A DNA stretch of 64,000 bases, from NCBI GenBank assembly GCA_019454045.1, contig SKCR01033647.1, forward strand, positions 1 to 64,000, given 5' to 3'. The position numbers were made by a program, and so were the translations under genes. Shown piece by piece: positions 24,694-35,744 of this stretch (positions within the stretch are counted from its first letter, which is position 1; each line of letters opens with the position of its first letter). Under the pieces are notes generated by a model, which worked only from the letters and a program-made list of their open reading frames with translations, was not told where the DNA came from and did no database searches. Origin of the DNA: Zanthoxylum bungeanum (Eukaryota > Streptophyta > Magnoliopsida > Sapindales > Rutaceae).

Positions 24694-25624
24694 AATGATC
24701 TACCACATAGACGCAGTGGGATGGTTGTACGACAACATGATCGCTACCTAGGGGTTGGAGAGGCACAAGTTGTCGCCTCCAGCGATGGTATAGATGATCC
24801 ATTGACCTATAGTAGTGCAATGGATGATCCTGACAAAGAGGAATGGCTCAAAGCCATGAACCTAGAGATGGAGTCCATGTACTACAACTCGGTCCAGGAA
24901 CTTGTAGACCAACCTGATGGAGTGAAACCCATAGGTTGCAAGTGGATCTACAAGAGGAAGAGGGGATCAGATGGGAAGGTACAGACCTTCAAAGCTAGAC
25001 TAGTGGCCAAGGGTTATACCCAGCAAGAGGGAGTTGACTATGAGGAAACTTTCTCGCCAATAGCCATGCTTAAATCCATCCGCACTCTTCTATCCATAGC
25101 TGCATATTATGACTATAAAATTTGGCAAATGGATGTCAAGACTGCATTCTTGAATGGCAATCTTGATGAAAGTATCTATATGATACAACAAGAAGGGTTC
25201 ATCACCCAAGGTCAAGAGCAAAAAGTTTGCAAACTGCAAAGGTCCATTTATGGACTCAAGCAAGCATCTCGATCTTGGAATATAAGATTTGATCAACGAT
25301 CAAGTCTTATAATTTTAAGTAGAATATTGATGAGCCTTGTGTATACAAGCACGTCATTGACGGAAATGTGGTTTTTCTTATTTTATACGTTGATGATATC
25401 TTACTCATTGGGAATGATGTAAGGATATTATCAGAAGTAAAAACCTGGCTAGCTTAGCAATTCCAAATGAAAGATTTGGGAGAGGCCAGTTATGTTCTTG
25501 GGATCCAGATACTTCGGGATCGCAAGAAACGACTGTTAGCTAAGTCTCAGGCATCATACATCGACAAGATCCTTGTGCAATTCGGGATGCAGAATTCCAA
25601 GAAAGGCAATCTGTCTTATGTTAG
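24694..25624 (+). pseudogene. E6 pol: reverse transcriptase, truncated
   Basis: RT starts after a stop at 24694 and is open from 24721. The first catalytic Asp is present (WQMDVKTAFLNG). A frameshift near 25293 moves RT to another frame, in which the active site Y-V-D-D (25386-25397) and the KDLGEASYVLGIQI segment are intact; one TAG interrupts TWLA-QFQMKD near 25455. The gene ends at 25624 where the E7 LTR begins; RNase H is missing. Confidence 0.9.
25620..25624. repeat. Predicted TSD of E7, left copy (GTTAG)
   Basis: The five bases left of the E7 terminus. The partner would lie right of the window, so this is a prediction. Confidence 0.5.
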
Positions 25625-27483
25625 TGTTCCTAGAACATGCCAAGGATCTAATAAGCATTAAAACAAGTTATTACAATCATTATAAGTTGCAGAAATACTT
25701 ACAACGAACGAATTTGAGCTTTTAAAAAATTTGAGAAAATGAATCCAACCTTTGTAGATTCCAAGCTTTGAGTTAGTTTCCCTATCACCTTTTTTACTTG
25801 TACAAGTGCTAGCTTTGTTGATTTGAAACAAAATCCAAAGAGAAGAGGAATAGAAGCTCACGCCCAAGCTTAAGGAACTAGGGTTTCTACTTTGCTCAAG
25901 TGTTACAAAAGAGAGAGAGAGAGAATTGGTTTTAGTAAAACACTTTTACCCTTTTACCTAAACTTGGTAGTTGGGTAAATGGTTTTACTAAAACCATTAC
26001 AAGGTGGTTGAGTGGTAGGTGGCAAGAATAAATGCCAACTACCACATGTGAAGTGGCCCCCACATTGGAATTCAAAATTCAAATGTCTCTACGAACATTT
26101 GCCGCGGCTCGGTTCTGTTTAATCCGCTTAAACGAACTTTCGTCGCTAAATAATTAAATCTAATTTAATTAAATAACAGTGCCTCGTAAATTTATTACGA
26201 ACGTCATATATGAATTAATTCTAAATTAATTCATTCGTTCGTATTAAAGTCCGACTTTAATTTCGTAACGAAATCCAATTCATATTAATATATCTGATAT
26301 ATTAATTTTAGCCCATTCAAATAAATTAAATAGAAAAATCAAATTTAACTATTAAATTTATTTTACCGATTAATTTCAAATTAATCGCGTTCTCTCTCTT
26401 ACGAACACATTTAATCCCAGATTAAATAAAGCTTCAATTAATCCCAGATTATTTTCTCTCTCTTAATTAATCCCAGATTAATTCTAATCGAGTCAACTAT
26501 CATCGGTAAATCTGGTTATCGTACTATCCGATAAAGTGAGTACCTCGTACCACATGATAACCGATTTACAAGACATGGTTGGCTTCTAGCAAAGCACCGT
26601 GCCTTCCCAATTCTCCAGAAATATTCTTACTGGAATATATAATCTATGTCAGGCGTAGAATACGTAGTATATCGTATTGCGATCCAGTATCAGATGTCAA
26701 GTGCTAGGCCTGGGGCTGGAATAGTGTATGCCCCGTACGAAGCACATATCAGATATCAAGCAACTAGTCTCTTTGAATCGGATAATCATGACCTTGTCAT
26801 ATTATCCCAATGGTTGCAACACAATATAGAACTAGTTATAAATCCCTGCGTGATCATCATCTCCACATGTCTGAAGTGATACTTCCGTCTAGACATCACA
26901 TCCAATACACTACGATTCTCGATAAACCCAATAGAGGCGTACACAAAACCTGTTAAAGCCCTGGATGACCAAAACCAAATTTTACCGATTGTCACAAGTA
27001 CTAGCGATGCAAGTCTCAGGTTAAGACCAAATACACCTACCCTGACGCAGACTCCCATAGACACATATACATACTACCAATGGGATTCCGCGGGGTCTAT
27101 CCAGAGCGAAGCTGTTTTCCGGACTATCGGTAAAACACAACCTCCTATCGCACTTGCATAAGTATCCTATACTTAAACATATGAGAACTATGCTGTTATG
27201 CCCTCACAACGCGCACAAGTGCAATACTAGTCTATTCCGCATTATCGATGTCCAGTCTCGATAATACTACGACTAGGGATATTTAATGATTAAAACTTTA
27301 TGGATTGATACTGTCTCATATCATCTCAATCCGGAACTAATAATATGGACTTTCACCATTTATATATCAAAGTAAATAAATTACGAAACGGTAAAAGACA
27401 ATTTCATTACTACATAGTTAATTTTGTACAAAAACACAATGTCTGTTACAAACAGTGACGCTATGGGTCATAATTGTCCAACA
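25625..27483 (-). repeat. E7 3' LTR (type I, divergent)
   Basis: 1859 bp; in element sense it runs from TGTTGGACAATTATGACCC (27483) to ...CTAGGAACA (25625). It aligns with type II LTRs throughout but is divergent. The palindrome GTGCTAGCAC is broken here (GTGCTAGCTT near 25806), while the inverted-repeat array is kept with changed arms (26210-26427). Confidence 0.9.
26210..26427. repeat. Inverted-repeat array in the E7 LTR with compensated arms
   Basis: Perfect inverted repeats: arms 26210-26220/26224-26234 (11 bp, centre CTA), 26243-26250/26254-26261 (8 bp, centre CCG), 26284-26293/26297-26306 (10 bp, centre CTG), 26409-26416/26420-26427 (8 bp, centre CCA). Compared with E9 and E10, both arms of each repeat have changed together, so pairing is preserved. 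Confidence 0.88.
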
Positions 27484-27494
27484 ATCTCCCACTT
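27484..27494 (-). other. E7 polypurine tract
   Basis: In element sense AAGTGGGAGAT directly before the LTR; intact consensus form. Confidence 0.8.
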
Positions 27495-27500
27495 GGCCTA

Positions 27501-27907
27501 TAGTCAGTCACTCAAGCATCGAACACCTGAACAATGTATATGTTTCTCAAACTTTTGCTTTGAAATAGCATTCGTCAGCGGATCTGCAATGTTGTCATTT
27601 GATGCGACCTTCTCGATCTTCACATCGCCACGATGTAAGATCTCACGAATCAGATGGAAACGTCGAAGAACATGCTTGGATCGTTGATGAGATCGTGGTT
27701 CCTTAGCCTGCGCTATAGCTCCGTTATTGTCAAAATACAATGAAACGGGCTCAGCTGCTAACGGGACTACTCCTAATCCAATTAGGAATTTACGGATCCA
27801 AACTGCCTCTTTTGCTGCTTCAGCTGCAGTAATATACTCCGCTTCTGTTGTTGAATCGGCAACAGTCTCTTGCTTGGAATATTTCCAACTTACTGCTCCG
27901 TTGTTCA
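27501..27907 (-). pseudogene. E7 RNase H, C-terminal end (separated by E8)
   Basis: C-terminal RNase H of pol, including ADSTTEAEYITAAEAAKE, the SKHVLRRFHLIRE segment and the ADPLTNAISKQKFEKH tail, followed by a stop and the PPT. The upstream half is at 37847, on the other side of E8. The open frame extends beyond 27907 into the E8 LTR up to 28067, which creates an accidental chimeric ORF rather than a gene. Confidence 0.9.
27903..27907. repeat. TSD of E8, left copy (GTTCA)
   Basis: GTTCA next to the E8 terminus, repeated exactly at 37842-37846. Confidence 0.93.
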
Positions 27908-30003
27908 TGTTGGAGTTTCTATAGGTCCCAAGATCAAAACTCAAGCATGAATCATAAGTGAATACAACGACGGAAGTTGCGGAATACTTACATCGATCGG
28001 TTGAGCGACGCGGAGGCCACGAAGACACCAAAAAACTTCTCGCTGCCTCACTGCAATGTGCGCCCACTGCTGCAGATTTGTCTTCTGTTTTGCGCCATTT
28101 CGGAGTCCTCGAACAAGCTCCAAGCTTCGTCGAACCATTCCCGGCTCATGGGTGAGCTTCCCTATCACCTTCGCATTGATCCCGGAGTGTGCTAGCACTC
28201 TTGATTTTGCAACAAAATCACACTTGCTCCCATAATTTCTTTGCTTCCATCGGCAGTTCACTGCCTAAAGAACAAGAAGAAAAAAACGTGAGAGATGAAG
28301 GAGAAATGGTGAGAGAGAGAAGTGAAAAGTGTGTTGGAAAAATTGTATATGTTTGCTTATATATTTTCAACAAATAATAAAGCATATACACTTCTTTTTG
28401 TCTTTCAAAAAGTCAAAGGAAGATATAAAACAATATATGTCTTTCAACTTTCAAAAAGTTGATTTCCAACCACTCACATCAATTCATGTCAATCAATCAA
28501 TCTAATCAATTGTCACATCACTCAAAGTGACATGATTTGATGCTTGATGTGACGCTAGATGCGACTAGCGATTTGACGCTTGATTTGACGAGCCGCGCTC
28601 GAATTCGAAATACGAATGCGCTCGTAAATAATCTCGGGCTCGGTTTCGCTAATTCCAAATTAACGAATTTTTCGTCGCGTCGTAATTAAATGATTACGCC
28701 TAGCGAAATCACTATTCTCGTCGCTAACGAATTAATTCAAAATTAATTCGCTCGCCCGAATTAAAATCTAATTTCAATTCCGCGTCGAAATCCAATTTCA
28801 TTTAATATATCAAATATATTAATTTACCGATTAATTCTAAATTAATCGTTATCTCTCTTTAATGGTATTTTATCCCAGATAAAATATCTCCGCAATTAAT
28901 CCCAGATCAATTTTCTCTCTCATCTAATTAATCCCAGATTCATTAAAAGTGCGAGTCATACGTCATCGGTGAATCTTTGGGAAGCGACCCATGAGATCCC
29001 CGGATATGTTGGGAGTCAAATTGGTCATCGGACTATCCGAACACGTGAGTACCAAGTACTACGTTTTACCGATTTACAAGACAAGGTTGGCTTCTAGCAA
29101 AGCACCATGCCTACCAAATTCTCCGGAAATATCCTTACAGGAATAAGGATCTATATCAAGCGTAGTATACCGTAGTATTGCGTATTTATGTCCAGTATCA
29201 GATGATCACATGCGAGGCCTGGGGCTAGTACAGTGTCTGCCCCGTACGAAGCATATATCGGATAACAAGCAACTAGTCTCTTTAATATTGGATAATCATG
29301 ACCAAGTCATATTATCCCGACGGTTGCAACCTTATATAGAGAACGAGTTATGTATCCCTATGCGATCATCAACTCCATATGACTGGAGTGACACTTCCGT
29401 CTTGACATCACACCCAACACACTACGATTCCCGATATACTCAGCATCGGCGTACACAGAACCTGTTACAGCCCTGGACGACCTCAACCAAAGTATATTGA
29501 TTGTCGTATGCATTAGCGGTGCAAGTCTCAGGTTAAGACCAAATACACCTACCCTGATTTCGGACTTCCATAGACACATAGTCATACTACCAATGGAATT
29601 CCGATGGGGTCTAATCCAGAGCGAAGCTGTTTCCCGTACCATTGGTGAAACACAACCTCCTATTACACTTGCATAAGTATCCTATACCCAAATATATGAG
29701 AACTATGCCGTTGTGCTCTCACAAACGCGCACAAGTGTAATACTAGTCTTTTGTGCATTCATCAATGTCCAATCTCGATAATGCTCTGACTAGGGATGTT
29801 TAATGATTTATCCTTCGTGGACTGATACTGTCTCATATCATTCTCCGTCCAGGAACAAATCATAGGGACCTCTCATCATCTATATATCTAGGTGATCTAA
29901 TCACAAATGATAAGAGTGCAATCTCATTTGTCACATAGTTAATTTGTACAACAACACCGTGATCTGTACAAATAGTGACGATATGGGTCATAACTGTCCA
30001 ACA
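27908..30003 (-). repeat. E8 3' LTR (type II)
   Basis: 2096 bp; minus-strand start TGTTGGACAGTTATGACCC at 30003 and end ...CTCCAACA at 27908. GTGCTAGCAC lies at 28189-28198 and a TATATAAG word (element sense) at 28356-28363. Confidence 0.95.
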
Positions 30004-30014
30004 ATCTCCCACTT
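30004..30014 (-). other. E8 polypurine tract
   Basis: AAGTGGGAGAT in element sense, adjoining the 3' LTR. Confidence 0.8.
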
Positions 30015-33000
30015 GGCCTATAGCCAGTCACTCGAGTGTCTGACACCCGAACTATGTACTGTTTCGCTCAAATTGCTGAGAAAAGGCTTTCGTCAGCGGA
30101 TTTGCATGATTATCGTCTGATGCGATTTATTCGATCATCACATCGCTACGATGTATGATCCGAACGAATCAGATGAATAGTCGAAGTATTTATCTGGATC
30201 GTTGATGAGACCATTGATTTTTTAGCATGTGTTGTAGCCTAGCTCAACTGCTAACAGAATTATATCTAATCTAATTAGATTTATCGACCCCAGAAGATTT
30301 CTATTGCTGCTTCAGCTGCAGCAATAACCCGCATTTGTTGTTTATCCGGCAACAGAATCTTGCTAGGAAGATTTCCAGCTCACTGTACCGTTATACTATT
30401 GTATAGTACCTTTGTTACGACTTATAGTCGTTATCAGGAAAGCCAAGCTTTCACCGATTATTTTATGGGAATATCATTTCCAAGAAATGACATATTATCA
30501 TTATCTTACAGGACATTCATGTCAGTGCACTCCCACTAACCCTTTTATATACACAAGAATCATTTCGTTTTGAATTAAATCATACTCCATTATGATTATA
30601 TCAAAACGATAATTCCTAGAACCTATGCTTACTTCAATCCAAACATGGATCGTATAACCTGCAAACCTTGTTTGCTTGTTATGGTACGACAAAACCGATA
30701 GGATGTTATAAACATCCTCCGAAAGGTTTCCTTTTCCAGGAAAATGATTTTCCGTTAAGCTGTCATATTTCATAAATGAAATACACAGCTATAGCAAGCA
30801 TTATCCAAATGGATTTACAAGGGCAACATGAAAAAGGTTTCGTCGTAATCAACACAATGTTGATAACTCTACCTTTTCTTTACAAGCCTAGCTTTGTACG
30901 TTGGTATGTTGCCTTCCATGTATGTCTTCCTTGAAGACTTATAAAGTACCAATAGGCACAATGCCTTATGGTACATCAACTAGTATCCAAACTTGTTGAT
31001 CTACATGGAATCCATTTCGGACTCATGACACTTTGTCATAATAGGGAGTCGATACCTTGTATCACTACCTCATATGTAGTCAGTTGGTATACCTTAAAAG
31101 ATTAACATCTTTATGAGGTGAGATCAGAAACCCATACCTCAGGTTGTTTTCTGACTCTCTTCGATCTACGTGGTTCTTGTGTATTCGAAGATTAATGGAA
31201 TAGTTTCATCCTTGATGAACTATTTGTGTTCCATTAGGAATAGGTGCCTTGAATAGTATTACTCCGATTTTCATCGAGTTTTACTATCCTCCCACTTACC
31301 ACTGCATGTCTGTATTCCTCTCAGGAAAACTGCATGGTGAGCAACAATCTAATTATTCTCTGGTGAGATCTATAAGTAAAATACTTATGGTATCCCTAGG
31401 ATAATCTACAATTGACACTTATCCAATTTGGGTTTTAGTTTGGTATCATCCAAACATATGTCTAGCATCCCAAATGGTCAGGAATAAGAAACTCGGTTTC
31501 TTTCCCGTTCATATCTAATATGCAATCTGTCAAACAGATTATTATGGAACCTTATTCTAAATAAGTTCTTGCACTGTTAAAACTTATCCATTGAAGGAAA
31601 TGGTAGCTCAGAGCGACTCATGATTAGCCTTATCATGTCTAACATGATTCGGTTAATCCGTTCGGATACACCGTCACTTTGACGTGTTCCGAGAGGAGTC
31701 CTCATTTAAAAGAATACTATACTCTTTCAAGTATATAAGAAACTTATTGCTTAAGTATTTTCCATTACGGTCTTACCGTGACGGTATAATAATATAGTCG
31801 ATCTATTTGTCTATTTCGTGTTGAAACTCTAAAAGTTTCCGATTTGTGTTCTTCAAAAGAAACACACAACCATTACGCGATGCCACATCTGTATAGGTCA
31901 CGAAATATTCATATCCACATCTAGCCTAGCTAGACATGGGCCCACTTGCTTCATTATGAACTAGGGCTAATAGATCGGTGGCTTTTACACTTTTACCAAG
32001 TAAATAGTGTTTTAGGCACATTGCCCAATAAACTAGATTCGTAGACTTTATTTGATTGGAATCAAAACAGTCCGAGTACCCACTCTTCAAAAGTGTGGAT
32101 ATACGAGTCTTGTTCGATTGTGTCCCAGACAACAATGCCACAAATTAATTTCTTATGATCAAATCACTTTGAGCTATTTGTTTGTCATTATATACATTTG
32201 AGATTTATTTATATTCAAAATATAAATTCTGTTATTCACATCTAATGTGTTTATCTCAATATCATCCTTATATAATAAAACACTTTAGTGTTCTAAAATA
32301 TAAAGGTTCACCCGCAGTGGGTTAAACACTGATAAAGAGATAATGTATCTAGTCAAACTAGTTACATTATAACAGTTCTCTAATCCTGCTCATAGCAGAT
32401 TCTGAACATCAATATATATATATTTATTATGCACCATATTAAGTATCTAAAAAATCCATTTTAATACTAGTAATGAACATAATTTTGACAAACATATTTG
32501 AGGTTAGAGCCTTGCTCGTTCTTCAATTCCTTTGGGATATGTCTTTTATCTTTCTATAAGATTATAATGATTTTGCCCTTGTCATTTTCAATATTCCGGT
32601 TGCCTTTGACCAAGCCTCGGGTTTCTAGAATATTGAAGTAAGGTGTGCCTTCACTACTTGCCTAATTGCAAATTTTGACTTTGTCTCCTTGAGAATAGTC
32701 TTTAATTCTCCAAGAATTATTTATTGCAATTTTAGTACTTCTAAAATCTAAAATAGATTTATGAAGATCCTTCAATTTCATCATCATACTTTAAGGATCT
32801 AATCCTTATTTCTGATTAAGAAATTAAGGAGTCTACTACGACAAATTATGGATTAAGCACTTAAGTTATCCTTACATAAATATTCCAAATATCATGTCCA
32901 CTTATTTGCTTAACCGATCTTAGGCTATATTTTATCAAATAAAATAACTTATTATTTTTCCAGGACCATCCTGAAATTATTCCCAATTTGAAAATTAAAG

Positions 33001-33065
33001 TCGTTTAAATACATTTTCACCCAGGATTATGTCTTAAACACTAATCTTTCATTTATATCTTGATT
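30015..33065 (-). pseudogene. E8 gag-pol remnant (scrambled)
   Basis: Recognisable only in patches. From right to left there is a gag start region near 33060, a poor zinc-knuckle zone, a GAG-pre-integrase/integrase patch at 32141-31926 (KTRISTLLKSGY..., GPMSS), the integrase end near 31700-31500, RT patches at about 31030-30500 and an RNase H patch near 30420-30030. Open frames do not exceed about 83 codons here. Many small deletions match those in E9 (55335-58440) and E10 (46043-49275) and are absent from E2, E4 and E7. No functional protein can be made. Confidence 0.88.
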
Positions 33066-35730
33066 CTAATAGTCCAACTATTTAATCAACGATTTGTGGT
33101 ACTATTTATTTAATGATTATAATAGTCCAACTATATAATCAAATATAATCTAAATTAATTAACCTCAATTACATTGATTACTATAATCCAATTATAAAAT
33201 CAACTGTAAACTGAAATTAATTAATTCAAATATATTGATTAATATAATCCAATTATATATAATCAACTACAATACAGTCCAACTGTTTATTAAAACAACA
33301 TTTAAATATTAGTCCAACTAACATTTAATTTCTATGACGAATGATATTTGTTTGAGCGCTTATGGCGAGTAATTGAACGAATATTGCAAATTCAATTCTT
33401 GCCTCCCACTATTTTTCGGCGAGCCTCCAACCCTCTGTCGAGTACTCGGGAAACCTTGTTTCCTAGTGGGCTAGGATCCCGTTAAATATCACACAATCTT
33501 GACTTTGGCCAACAAATTGTATGATAATTAACTAGGTAGATCTCTAAGATCAATTGGATCCAATCTAATTCCTAGATCCAGTAGGTGGACCTTCCAAATC
33601 CTAAACATATATCTTATATATGCCAATACATCCAATGTATTACCTACATTTTCCTCTGAATCAACTAGGCCTTGGCTTTGGCACAACAAACCTAATGATC
33701 CCAGTCAAGCGCGACCCATTGACCATGGAAAGCTTCGTAATCAATGTCGAATGACAAGAAGTGGTCTTGACTTTGGCCAACAAACCACAACTTGGACATG
33801 ACACTGACATGTAACAAAGCCTTTGTGATTCAAACACATCTTCGACAGACAAAGGCCTTGACTTTGGCCAACAAACCAATGTCGTCTTAGATCTTGAGTG
33901 AGAATCACTCAATGGAAGGAATGACGCTTAATATTTAGCGAGGGTTTTTCGCGTGCAAATTGGCAACCAATTTATTATCTTGTTAAGGTCTCATCATCAT
34001 ACACCCTTAAACATGCATTCTAAACACATAATAAAGCGTATATGAAAATAATAATGATATGCGGATGGATACTTTACACATTGATCCTAGATCAAATCTC
34101 GCACTTCACTCTTCTCTCTCCCGCTAGCACAAATATTTCTTCTACCCGTTACACTACACTTCTAAAGAAACCTCATTTACATTGAGGGGAATAGGTGAGA
34201 AGAGAATACAAAGAATATGAGGTGATTAAGGCTGGACACGCAGGTCCAATTAATAAATCAATTTATTGCAACAATTTCTAAAATTGCCCCACCCATCTAA
34301 TATCCATCCGATATACATTATTCATGCATCACAACATGTATTCACTCAAGCATGTTATCAATCAATCTAATCCAATTAATTAATCTTGATAATTAGTGAT
34401 CATCCAATGTTCAAACAACGATTTGATTTTGTTCGAGTCAAACTCGTTTTTGCGAATAAGTACTTAAAGTACGAATTCCGGAATTAAATTAAACTACATA
34501 ATTAAATCCACTTTAATATGTATTTAATACTAATCCACTTTAATTCCAAATTAATATACACTTTATTTTATTAATAAACCTTACGACTTAAATTCCAAAT
34601 TTAATCGTAACGGGTCTCAAAGACCGATAATATCCAATATTAATTTAATAAAGTCTAATGGGCTTTTAATTAATTTCTTAAGGCGTGGACTTTTGATCAA
34701 CTCGGGTCAAACCGATAACAAAATCCAATCCGGGAGTTACCCCCAAGCCTAAAATTAATCTTGGCCCATTAGGCCCAATTAAACTTTAAAGGTTCATTAG
34801 TCGCATTTGGGCTTTATGGATGCGGTTTTGGGCCCAATTGGATCCAACCAATTTTGCCTAAAACTAATTGTATAACAAAGCCCAATAAGCCCAATAACAA
34901 CAATTCAAGCTCAATTTCCAAATTAGCCCAATTAATTAAATTACACAAATCCAATTTCGCAATTTAATTACCTAAAGTGTATATCATGATTAATCACCCA
35001 AATTAACATTTCTAAAACACAAATTAGGCTAACTAATCATGCTCATTTTCATCATCACATGTCTAACACATTAAGATTAAAATCAAACCCATTACATGCT
35101 TTAATACTCTCGGTAATGTGGACTAATTTTATGTCAATTCCGAATTCAATCCAATTAAATCCAAATTAACATTAAATCAACATCCTCAATCGTTTCAAGT
35201 CATCCAATGATCAACGAAAAAAAATTACCAAGATTTAGGGCATACTTATATTCGGCCAACACATCAAAATTGGGGAAATTTATTCCAAACAATATTTAAT
35301 CAAATTGATCCAACCAATCATCAATTAAAATACATTCAAGCATACTTTATCATCCAATTTCATAATTGCATGCTCAAATCAATTTTACCCAATTTCAAGC
35401 TTTATGACATACTTGGCAATTTGGGGATTTTACGTCCGATTCGGATTCAATCCAATTGATTCCACAATCGACATCAATCATATTCCCGAATGATTTCCAA
35501 CACATCCAATTGTCAAAAATCAAAAATCCCAAGACATTAAATCATCATCAATTTTCGGCCAAGGTGGAAATTTGGGGGAAAAACGATCCAATCAAATTTT
35601 CTTGAAATTGACCCAATCAATCTTCAATTCAAACACAATTAAGCATACAACTCCATCCAATTTAATTTATCTTGCTCAAAATCAAGTTTGCCCAAATTTT
35701 AGCCCTAACTTTTTCATGCTTTTAACCTAA
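33066..35730 (-). other. E8 untranslated leader
   Basis: About 2.7 kb. Right before gag (33070-33330) lies an array of inverted repeats with CCA centres (for example ATAGT/ACTAT and TATAAT/ATTATA). Next comes the three-copy motif (33499, 33767, 33858), an open frame of 83 codons at 33661-33912 (minus) similar to one in E9, the GGCCCA cluster (34660-34930), and degenerate tandem blocks next to the PBS (35240-35730). Confidence 0.75.
33499..33874 (-). repeat. Three-copy leader motif in E8
   Basis: TTGACTTTGGCCAACAA at 33499-33515, 33767-33783 and 33858-33874, all exact on the plus strand. Confidence 0.85.
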
Positions 35731-35743
35731 GCTCTTGATGCCA
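35731..35743 (-). other. E8 primer-binding site
   Basis: TGGCATCAAGAGC in element sense, one base from the LTR; identical to the E6 PBS. Confidence 0.85.
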
Positions 35744-35744
35744 T

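Larger units (their letters stand above)
19900..25624 (+). mobile_element. E6: second Copia family, 5' LTR through RT (cut by E7)
   Basis: LTR, PBS, gag, protease, integrase and RT in Copia order on the plus strand. The LTR sequence is unrelated to family A, and the proteins, although Copia, are clearly a separate family. It is inserted in the E4 3' LTR and truncated inside RT at 25624 by E7. RNase H and the 3' LTR should be beyond the right edge. Confidence 0.9.

Noticed and set aside
32400..32440. Short TA repeat near 32410
   Set aside because: A brief ATATATAT run within the E8 gag-pol remnant; too short to be called a microsatellite of note.
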